From: Margaritifera margaritifera
Lineage: Eukaryota > Mollusca > Bivalvia > Unionida > Margaritiferidae
Direction: 5' to 3'
NCBI GenBank assembly: GCA_029931535.1
Contig: JAQPZY010001695.1
Location: 6,368,501-6,432,500, forward strand
DNA length: 64,000 nucleotides
The stretch's first letter is position 1; each line of letters begins with the position of its first letter. A program made the translations under genes and the position numbers. The notes under the pieces were generated by a model that ran no database searches, was not told the DNA's origin, and worked only from the letters and a program-made list of their open reading frames with translations. Positions 13,201-25,200 of the stretch are shown here, piece after piece.

Positions 13201-16200
13201 TTTAAAGGAAAATTTGGCTCTAGTGGTTGTTTTTTTTAATTCTTGCAGTGAAATTCCAAAAGAATTATGTTGATAGAGTGTAATTTCTGTATTTAAACCT
13301 TATGGACATGTAATCTTTCTTAGCAATCTTGACTGCAGCGTAAAAACAAAGTTTACTAGAAATAAACAGAATTCCCTTTTATTGTAATATTTAAATTTAC
13401 CTATTGTATATCCATGGCAAGTAAATTTCAAAGTTCTAATGGTTTGCCTTTTGTATTGCAGTGGTGAATCTGTCAGAGAGGTTCATGACATGAACCCAGA
13501 GTGAAAGAACTGCACTCAAAGAGGAAATTCATGACTACATTCTGACTCCCAAAGAAGAACTTCCCCAATTTGACCCAGACAGTACAAGTCTTGAGCAGTT
13601 TTGGCAGACAGTCAGCAATCTGAATCTACCCACAGGCAGGAAACAATTTAAACTTCTTGGTGGACTCAGTAGAGTTGTATTGACATTGCCACATTCCAAT
13701 GCAGACACTGCAAGGACATTTTCCATTCAGAGGAATATTCAGGCTGACTCTAGAGGAAACCTGGGTCCAGTGACAGTACATCATTTTTTAAGTGTTAAAT
13801 CAACAATGATGAGGACTACCACCAATATAATCAGGGCAATGATCTCATAAGAAATGCTAAAAATGGTTGTGGTACATATAAGGAGAGTATGAATGGCAAC
13901 AAGTTACTGTGAAAGGACTGATTTGATGACATGGTGTGCATATTTGAATATTAAAATTTTTTAAATTTGTTCAATAGTTGTAGTTTTTGTCCATTTACAT
14001 GCTAAAAATTGGGTTGATGAAAATCCTCCGTCTTTTGAGGTCAAAACTTATGACCAAAGTTTGCATATCTCCTGATCTGTTCCAAGTTGACCTCTCTTTT
14101 CAGTCACATGTATGAAACGTCCTACCTTGAAAGCATTTCAGACTTAAACAAATGATGCAGATCTGCCATCAAATATGGCCACATTACCAAAACTAGAAAA
14201 CATTCAACAACTTTATCTGAAAATCTGAACAAAATAATTTGACCAACTTTGACAGAAAACATTCTGGCACAATGGCCTTTCAATATCAGACAAATAATGG
14301 CCTTTCAATATCGGACAAATGATGCTGAGGAACCATTAAATACGGATAGAAACAGAACATAACATTTTTTTTTAGAGAAACCTTGAAACTGTTGTTTTCA
14401 TAACACATGCAATCAACAGTATTGGAAGATATTTTTACAGAAAGCATCCTGGTGACCCAGATTCCTTGGCCAACTGCTCTTGCATTTGGCTGTTCGGCAG
14501 ATTTCAAACAGGTGAGCAATCTCAGGTCCACTTGGGTCTTTTATTCAAAGGTAGAGTTTGATCCAATGAGTTCATACAATTTTTATTGTATCAGAATTCT
14601 ACTATGCTCTTGCATTTGACTATTAGGCAAATTTCAAACAGGTGAGCAATCTTAGGCCCACTTGGGTCTTTTATTCAAAGGTAGAGTTTGATCCAATGAG
14701 TTCATACATTTTTATTGTATCAGAATTCTACTACTTTAAATGGATGTGTGGTAAGTACTATTCAAAACTGTATTTTTTCAGGGATAACTCTTTAAAATAG
14801 TAAATGGTACCCTTAGTCATATGCAAGAGTTACTTCGCTTAGGACATCTTTCCCTTTGATCTTAAGATATTCATTATTCAATTGCTTAATCTGCATATCG
14901 ATGTTCAATTAGTCCTAAATTCATTAATCAGTTACTTAATCTGCATATCGATGTTCAATTAGTCCTAAAATATTTTTAAAAAATTGGTACCTTTAACCAT
15001 TCTTACTTGCTTGATTTTTACTTGATTTCATGTCGTTGGCAACATCAAACTGAAACTTCAACCTTTTTTTACAACTGTATAAAATTTGGTAGGGCTTGTT
15101 TGGTTGTGCATAGTATATAGTCCATGTTACTTAAATGCTTTTCTTCTTAAATGGAATTGAGCCATATAAAACTCTGCCAGAAATTACACTGCATATAATT
15201 AAAACATACATGCAGTTTTCTGTATCAAAATTTCACACAAGAATAGCAAAATATAAGGAGCCAAATTTGTAGAGAGAGGAAACTACGTCTACCATTTCTC
15301 AAAACATGTTATACTGTGAATTCACGTTTTTGTGGCTATCAATTTCTGCTGTTTTGCAAAAAATTACATTTCTTTGCTACTTAAATTCATTGATTGTGGG
15401 TGGCATCCAATACTTTCCACAGCAGGATCGTTGGTCATTAGGCTTTTAAATTCCTAGGTTGCAGTACCCTTGAAATCTGTAAAAATTGATTTGCCATGAA
15501 AAATAATGAATTGAGAGCAGTCTTGTGCGTCATCACTGATCTTATTGTCTTACAATTCTGATTAACACAGGTATGAAAGACAGGTAGAAGACAAATGGGG
15601 GAAGGTGGTTTACACACTGAATACTTGGGATTTTGCTGGACAGGAGGAATTTTACAGCACACATCAATGTTACCTGTCCAACAGAGCTGTGTACCTTGTA
15701 AGTTAGAATATATGTTAAGAATAAAACAAATTAACAACTGTTTGTCATTATTTTTTGGCCTATCCTTTTCAGTATTGTGTTTACTTTCATTTCTATTTTA
15801 TACAATTATTATCATATCACCATTTTTATTTTTTTGTTTGTTTTTTGTTAATGAAATTTATGTCTTTAATGTAATTAACTTAATATTGTTGTTTGGGTTA
15901 TTTTGGATCTATTTACTTCAAAATGGCAGTTCTTTAAAAAGGATAGAATTTAAATTTGTCATTTATCTTCTGCAATGTGGTATTTTAGGAGTCAGTATTA
16001 AAGTAATTTCATGTATAAAGATCTGTGTGTATTTAAGATATTTATATATGTATAGAGAGTTAGAAATCATGGAAATTCTTTTTGGCCAATAGAGCATCAG
16101 AACCTGCAAAGGACTCCTGTTGTAAGAGTTATGGCCTTTTTTGACTTACAGCTGGATGCAATAGGTGACATAATTTTTGAATACATCTTCTCACAGTTTC

Positions 16201-19200
16201 CAGTGAATTGCTGGGAAATTTAGAACCTATTGTAGTCATCATCATGCTGACCAATCACCATACTCACTTTTTTGGGAAGAATTATGCACTTTTATGACTA
16301 TACACTTATCTTCATCATGGGGATAGGGGTGGGATGCAGGAGAGGCAGGGATATATTTACATGTGCACATTCTTCACCACTCCTTTAATTGAACATCTGG
16401 TTTTTTTGGGCAGCGGTTCATGTTATTTGCAGTGTAATACTCACTTTTTGTTGGAATAAAGCAATCACATTTCATTTTGTTTATGTTCACATAGTGTAGC
16501 ATGTCAGCACAATTCAGATTTGTGTAGACAACATAAAACCAATAAAACCATTACCACTCAGAATCTGCATTTTTTCACATCAGTAATTCACAAAAATTTT
16601 ATTTTGGTAATAAGCTACAATTGAAGATGCGACAAAATTTAATGAACTGAAATATTGAGATTGACTGTAATTAACTGTCAAACCTGTGTAATCTGGGCAT
16701 TCTTAGGGCCGAAAATTAGACCCAGATTGGGCTGTGTGCTGGAATACTGTCAGATCCATCACTATATGGCCAAGACAAACTTATGTTGCAGCTGTAAAGG
16801 GAAGTGTTTCCAAATACTCAGGGGCCAGATTTGACAGGTTATACAATATTAGAGTTTTATCAACCTTCCAGGTGGTGTTTAGCCTCAATCGTGACATGCC
16901 AGATATTGACCTACTGAAATCCTGGCTGTCCAGCATCCATTCCAGAGCCCCAGGGTGTCCTGTCCTTGTGGTTGGCACTCACCTGGACAAGCTCTCTGAA
17001 AGTGAGTCTACTTTCATTTCAGTACATGTATTAAAATTACAAGTGATTTTCATACTAAACCGTTGTAATTTTTGGTAAAATCTGGGAACTTAACCTGTAG
17101 TTACAGCAAAAGTAATTTAGAGACAAAGTTCATGCATGTTATACCCTCTCTTACAAAATGCTGCAGTTTTTTTCCTTGCATCTAATTTAAGCCAGTGTTT
17201 TTTTATTTCTAAATTTATATTAGAAAGGACAAAGAAAGAATTAATTTTTGATATAAATGTTAAATATTTTGTTTTATTTAATACAAAATAAAAAGCATGA
17301 AATTAAATGATGAATATCTCAATCATTATTTTTCCTGTCTTGTGGTAAAGCTTGTTACAGGTACTTCCATCACAGATATAATTTATGACACTTTTTTCAT
17401 GAGAAATATATTCAACGGGTTACTTATTATTTGAGAGAGGGAAAGAGACTTCAAAATGTTAAGTGTATTAGTATGTTAAATGTATTAGTATTAGTATGTT
17501 AAGTGTATTAGTATTAGTATGTTAAGTCTATTATTATGTCAAGTGTATTAGTATTAGTATGTTAAGTATTAGTATGTTAAGTGTATTAGTATTAGTATGT
17601 TAAGTGTATTAGCATGTTAAGTGTATTAGTATTAGTATGTGAAGTGTATTAGTATTAGTATGTTAAGTGTATTAGTATTAGTATGTTAAATTGTATTAGT
17701 ATTAATATGTTAAATTGTATTAGTATATCAAGTGTATTAGTATTAGTATGTTAAGTGTATTAGTATTAGTATGTTAAATTGTATTAGTATTAGTATGTTA
17801 AATTGTATTAGTATTAGTATGTTAAATTGTATTAGTATTAGTATATTAAATTGTATTAGTATATCAAGTGTATTAGTATTAGTATGTTAAATGTATAGTA
17901 TTAAAAAGTAAACGATAGTAATATCATTTTACTTGACTATATATAGGCACACTGAACACTTTGGTATAGTATGGTAAATATGATTAGGTTTTATTTATTT
18001 ATTTATTTATTTTCAAAAAGAGAACATTTTACATTAGAAAGAACAAAAAAGAGAAAAAGATAAGTTTTAAACAATTATTTACTTATTTTATTTTATTTGA
18101 ACAGGGATATAATAAATGTACAACTACCAGAATCCTAAATCTGATACAATAACAGTATTATAAAGTACAATAATTGGAGCATAATAGAAATGTTTTCATG
18201 TGATCTTTATCAAATTTGTAAATATCTTCTTGATCAAAGGGATATATGCCAAACGTAAAGTATATACTGTAAAAAATAATGTACAATTTTTATTCCTTTT
18301 TAGCAATTGGCATTATTGTTATAGAAATCTGCATGTTTATTAAGCAATATAAATATAATATAATTACCAGTTATAAATTACAATAATAATTTGAATAAGA
18401 TAGAATGTTTCTAGAATATTTGCCAACATGTATTTGTTTAATATAAAAAAAATATAAAAATATCTTATTGATCACTGTATAATATCAAAAATTCAATACA
18501 TAATTAGGTAAAAAGTAAATGTTTCAAGCATTTTTGTTTCCACATTTTGGCATTACTGTCATCCTGTATCATATACCATATATACTCACATATAAATTGC
18601 GTTAAACTGCAAACTGCACAGACCCAGATCTGCCATCGCATAATGTACTGGCACATCTGGGTCTGTGCAGTTTGTTAGGAGTAATCAGTAGAACAAACAA
18701 CATAGACCCTGACCTGCCAGCGTATTATGTGACAACAGATCAGGTCTGTTTTTTGCAGTTGTATGCGAGTGTATATGGTATATAACATCCAAAATAGGTG
18801 ACTCTAAAATAGCTGGCTGAGTAGTGTCCCATAAATAGGTGACTCTAACCTAACTGGTTGGCTAGTGTCCCATAAATAGGTACTCAATCTGACTGGCTGG
18901 CTAGTGTCCCATAAATAGGTGACTCTAACCCAACTGGTTGGCTAGTGTCCCATAAATAGGTGACTCAATCTGGCTGGCTGTCTAGTGTCCCATAAATAGG
19001 TGACTAAACTAGCTGGTTGACTAGTGTCCCATTAATGGGTGACTCTAAACTAGTTGGTTGACTAGTGTCCCATAAATAGGTGACTCTAAACTAGCTGGGT
19101 GGCTAGTGTCCCATAAATAGGTGACTCTAAACTAGCTGGTTGACTAGTGTCCCATAAATAGGTGACTCTAAACTAGCTGGCTGGCTAGTGTCCCTTAAAT

Positions 19201-22200
19201 AGATGACTCAAAACTAACTGGTTGACTAGTGTCCCATAAATAGGCAACTCTAAACTTGCTGGCTGACTAGTGTCCAATAAATAGGTAACTCTGAACTAGC
19301 TGACTTACTAGTGCCCCATAAATAGGTGACTCTAAACTAACTGGCTGACTAGTGTCCCATAAGTTTGTCTTTAAGATTAATGCTTAAGAAAAACTTTTTA
19401 TATCTTGCAGTTACATAGTTTTTTGTGAGACATAAACTAAATATATGCATGTTCTGTGTGTGGCTTATCATCAGGGGTATGATACATGGTAGATAATGAG
19501 AAAAATGGATGAATGTTCAGCCGCTCAAGAGGAAAGGTCGTATCATTGTTCCACTCAGTGGACACAGACATAGAAATCACATTAACCAAACAGTTAATCT
19601 TTTGATGATGCTAATAAAAGGTGTGAAAAAAGAGGAACCAGCCTAAGTGCTGACAATGGCTTCTAAATCTAACTATTGCCATTTTGCAAAACCAGCAGAT
19701 GTATGTGAATTATAATGCCTATCACAATTCAGTAATTACACCTACCATATATACTCGCATATAAGTATGGTCAAATTGCAAAAAACAGACCCTGATCTTC
19801 TGGTGCATTATGTTATGTCAGATCAGGCTTTATGTTTGTTCTACTGATTAGTCCGAACAAACTGCATAGACCCAGATTTGCCAGTGCATTATGCCTCAGT
19901 AGATCTGGGTCAATGCAGCTTGCAATTGGCTAGAATTTATAAGTGAGTATATACAGTATATTGAACTAGGGGTGACTATGTAGGCTTTCCACCTATATGT
20001 TTGCACTCATTTTAACTAATTCTATTCATTCATTCATTCAGTCACTCATTTTAATTAATTCTATTCATTCAGTCACTCATTTTAATTAATTCTGTTCATT
20101 CAGTCACTCATTTTAATTAATTCTATTCATTCAGTCACTCATTTTAACTAATTCTATTCATTCAGTCACTCATTTTAATTAATTCTATTCATTCAGTCAC
20201 TCATTTTAATTAATTCTATTCATTCAGTCACTCATTTTAATTAATTCTATTCATTCAGTCACTCATTTTAATTAATTCTATTCATTCAGTCACTCATTTT
20301 AACTAATTCTATTCATTCAGTCACTCATTTTAACTAATTCTATTCATTCATTTATTCAGTCACTCATTTTAATTAATTCTATTCATTCAGTCACTCATTT
20401 TAACTAATTCATTCAATCATTCAGTCACTCATTTTAACTAATTCTATTCATTCATTTATTCAGTCAATCATATTAAAGATCCCTTGTATTTAGTTTTCAA
20501 TGTTTTTGATGTGGAAGATATTGTCTCCCATGCAGAAATGTGGGGAAAAAGACTAAAATTGTAGGAGATATAACATGTATGAATGTTTGCATGTGCACTG
20601 CTCATTATTTTTGGTAATACTTTGAACATACTTTTGAAAGCAGTTTATTCAGACTTGATTCACAGACTGAGTGTTATTCAGAGATATGATTTATAGACTA
20701 GTGTTATTCAAAGACATGATTCACAGACTGAGTGTTATTCAGAGACATGATTCACAGATTGAGCTTTATTCAGAAACATGATTCACAGACTGAGCATTAT
20801 TGAGAGACATGATTCACAGACTGAGTGTTATTCAGAGATATGATTCACAGACTGAGTGTTATTCAGAGACATGATTCACAGACTGAGCATTATTCAGAGA
20901 CATGATTCACAGACTGAGCATTATTCAGAGACATGATTCACAGACTGAGTGTTATTCAGAGACATGATTCACATACTGAGTGTTATTCAGAGACATGATT
21001 CACAGACTGAGCATTATTCAGAGACATGATTCACAAATGGAGTATTATTCAAAGACATGATTCACAGTGTTATTCAGAGACATGATTTATAGACTGAGTG
21101 TTATTCAGAGACATGATTCACAGACTGAGTGTTATTCAGAAACATTTACAGACAGCATTATTCAGAGACATGATTTACAGACAGTGTTATTCAGAGACAT
21201 GATTCACAGACTGGGTGTTATTCAGACGTGATTCACATACTGAGTGTTATTCAGATACATGATTCACATACTGAGTGTTATTCAGAGACATGATTCACAG
21301 ACTGAGCATTATTCAGAGACATGATTCACAGATTGAGTGTTATTCAGAGACATGATTCATAGACTGAGCATTATTCAGAGACATGATTCACAGACTGAGT
21401 GTTATTCAGAGACATGATTCACATACTGAGTGTTATTCAAAGACGTGATTCACAGACTGGGCATTATTAAGAGACATGATTCACAAATGGAGCATTATTC
21501 AAAGACATGATTCACAGACTGAGTGTTATTCAGAGACATGATTCACAGAGCATTATTCAGAGACATTCACAGACTGAGCGTTATTCAGAGACATGATTCA
21601 CACTGAGCATTATTCAGAGACATGATTCACAGACAGTGTTATTCAGAGATGATTCACAGACTGAGTGTTATTCAGAGACATGATTCACATACTAAGTGTT
21701 ATTCAGATACTTGATTCACATACTGAGTGTTATTCAGAGACATGATTCACAGACTGAGCATTATTCAGAGACATGATTCACAGACTGAGCATTATTCAGA
21801 GACATGATTCACAGACTGAGTGTTATTCAGAAACATGATTCATAGACAGTGTTATTCAGAGACATGTTTCATAGACTGAGTGTTATTCAGAGACATGATT
21901 CATAGACAGTGTTATTCATAGACATGATTCACAGACTGAGTGTTATTCAGAGACATGATTCAGAGACTCAGTGTATCTTGATACAAATTTTTAATAGAAA
22001 GAAATGTCAAACATAAGAAATCTGGACGTCTTTTCAGATTCATTGCCGCTTTAATCTTTTGTCTTGGGCTTTTATAATACATCTTTGCAACAGAATTTTG
22101 CAAGATGTATATACAAGATCAGAATTTTCAACACATATGGTATATACAAGATCAGAATTTTCAACACATATGGTATATACAAGATCAGAATTTTCAACAC

Positions 22201-25200
22201 ATGGTATATACAAGATCAGAATTTTCAACACATATGGTATATACAAGATCAGAATTTGCAACACATATGGTATACACAAGATCAGAATTTGCAACACATA
22301 TGGTATATACAAGATCAGAATTTGCAACACATATGGTAAATACAAGATCAGAATTTGCAACACATATGGTAAATACAAGATCAGAATTTGCAACACATAT
22401 GGTATATACAAGATCAGAATTTTCAACAGATATGGTATACACAAGATCAGAATTTTCAACACATATGGTTTATACAAGATCAGAATTTTCAACACATATG
22501 GTATATACAAGATCAGAATATTTCAAGGCTACATTTGTAGTACAAGTAGATTGCAACACGTATGGTATATACAAAGATCAGAATTTTCCAAGTCTACATT
22601 TGTAGTACAAGTATAAAAATTGTTGATTTTGGGAGACAACACTGCATTTATTTTAAAGCCCTTGTAGAGCATGGGAATTGTTTGAAACTAATTCAGGGTC
22701 CAAAGTGTAAATTGATCAGTAGTGCTTGACATGCCTATTGTATAAAATGATGAAATGTCATTTTTGTAGGATATATAACATGTTTTATTGTCATTTTTTC
22801 AGCATTTTCATTAAGGAAAAACTTTAAGATTATAATTCTTTGTAGGTGAAAGGGCAAACATTAACAGAAGAGTACATGACAAATTGACAGAGGTTATAGA
22901 TAAACCAGGTAGGGTACTGATTGTGTTCTGGCTATATCTTATTTCTTATTTTATACTCTCCTTCTGACATTGTCTCACTCTACTATCATACCTGCCAGAC
23001 AATGATACGTCATGTGTAAAATACAATTTTTGACTCACAACTCCCAAGTTCCCTCCCCATTCAACATGGTCATGTTTTAAAAAACACAATTTTCAGTAAT
23101 CTTATGGGAAAAAAAGAGAGACCTTTCTTGACTCCACAATATATGCCTGTAACCTGTATAAATAGTCAACAGTCATGCTTGTAACCTGTATAAATGCCTG
23201 TAACCTGTATAAATAGTCAACAGTCATGCCTGTAACCTGTATAAATAGTCAACAGTCATGCTTAATGCTCATGGAAAATTATTACATCAGGGCAGTTTAT
23301 ACAGTTGATTGTCACAGAGGTTATTAAAAGGTAAGGCAGACACAGGTAAATAACCATCATTGCACAGATTACTAAATCCACTCAGAATAGCTAGAGTGAT
23401 GTTGTGTTGAGGATTGCTGTGTGAGAGCCCACTGAGCACTGCTGTGTGAGAGCCCATTTGGTTAATATGTGGAACAAACCCAATTTGTTAAAATTAGGTA
23501 AATCAAAGAGATGCATGTTGAAGAAACAAAGATTATTGGCTAGTTCATTATCAGTGTCAAAATTTCTTTGAAGTCTGATTGTACTCCATATTTTTTTAAG
23601 CAAGCAAAACATGACTATTCAGTAGTAGTTCGAATAGTGTAGAAGTGTGATTAAGTTTTGAAGGCAAAATGTCAAAACACAGGTGTAATTCAGGGAAGGA
23701 TGAGCCATTGGAAAAGCAAGCAAAGCCCAGCAAAACTAAATTTTAGAACTCCTGGTTGACAGAGTTTGACCTTATGAAATGCACTAGCAAGGGGGAGCAT
23801 TTTATTCTTGCATATACTGCAAACACCATATCGACATTAGTCCTTCTGGAATGTATGATGGGCCCCGGGTGGTCGACTGGTTTAAGGCACTCGCCTTTAC
23901 AGATCACTCACACAATTCACCTCTGTCCATGTGAGTTCGGGTCTCGCCTCAACCAACGTGGGTATGTGAGAAAGCTTGCCAGTAACTTCCCATGGCTTGG
24001 TGGTTCTTCCTGGGGTTGCTGGTTCCGAGCTAGGTTCTTCCTCCACCAAATATACTGGCTGCCATGTATATAGCCTATCATGTGCTGAAAAATGTTGTTA
24101 AACCCCACAAGACACACGGCTGGAATGTATGATGTTCATCAGCATCATCCACCTGCCTTTCGTGCACTGAATTTGTATGTATGGATGAATATCAGTTCTA
24201 TTGTCTTTGGTCAGATGAAGTCTAGGACCTATCAGGAGTCAGTACACATATAATGGGAGGAAAAAAGGCCATTTGTCCTCCTCATCTATGGTATCCATCT
24301 CTGAGTCCCTCAGGTCTCAGAAAAGGAATACTCTATGATTCCAGGAGGGTATGGGTTCATTCTTATGGGCTCCTAACCTTCTCTTGGCCCTTAGGGTCCC
24401 AGAAGAAGACTCCTTGATGCCAGGAGGGTTGGGATCCTCTGGGCCCTTAGGGGCCCAGAAGAAGAAAACTCCTTGATCCCAGGAGTGGATGGAATCTTTG
24501 TCTGAGCCCTTAGGGGCTCAGAAGAAGAAGAATCCTCAATCCCAGGAGGGTATGGGATCTTCCTCAGTGTTGGAGGAAAATAATAATAATAAAAACTATA
24601 ATGATAATAATCAATATAAGGCCCTAGGATATCAGATGGTTGAACCAACACAGTCAGGCCCTGGCAGGGTTCAATCCAGGGTCCCTCCCAGGGAGGAATA
24701 ACACCAAATGAGAGCCAGTGCCCCTCCCCCCTCTTAAGAGAGCAGCAGCACCCTGTCACAGAATGAGTGCCCCCCTCTCCCCAGCATAGAGGGGTGGCAG
24801 CACCCTCTTATAGAGAGGCCCTTAGCCCAGTGAAGGTGACTAACAGATCACGCCTCTCTGATAGGGGAGAGCAACTCCATGAGTTCTGAGGATGTTTTCT
24901 CCTGACCATCAGATCAGGTTTTCCAATTTTGTGCTCTGCCATATGGTCTATCCTCTAACCCCAGAGCCTTCACCAGAGTGATGGGAGTAGTTGCTGCCCA
25001 TCTGAGGTCACTGGGCTTCCCTATCCTCCAGTATTTCATTGACTGGTTGATCCACAATGGCCTCTTAGAGGACCTTTGACGGAATCTGTCTTGCTGCTGG
25101 TCCATGGTGATAGGCTGGGACTCATTCCAAACTTTGAGAAATCGGAGCTAATTCCATCTCAGGATTTCATTTATGTGGGGATGAATTTCATCACCGACAG

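Larger units (their letters stand above)
22985..24175 (+). mobile_element. hAT-derived non-autonomous element, copy A, split by a SINE
   Basis: Left end catacctgccag near 22988. Its interior matches the elements at 55723-57134 and 60747-62228 (for example tgtgagagccca, gatgcatgtt, aagggggagcattttat). No transposase frame is left. The 3' end was not resolved; homology fades after the SINE insertion. Confidence 0.65.

Noticed and set aside
15595..16092. 165-codon frame overlapping exon b
   Set aside because: Out of frame with the supported LRRK exon and, after 15698, composed of A+T-rich intron sequence that gives a random hydrophobic protein.
23861..23945. tRNA gene
   Set aside because: Part of a 259-bp SINE with a 15-bp target duplication.
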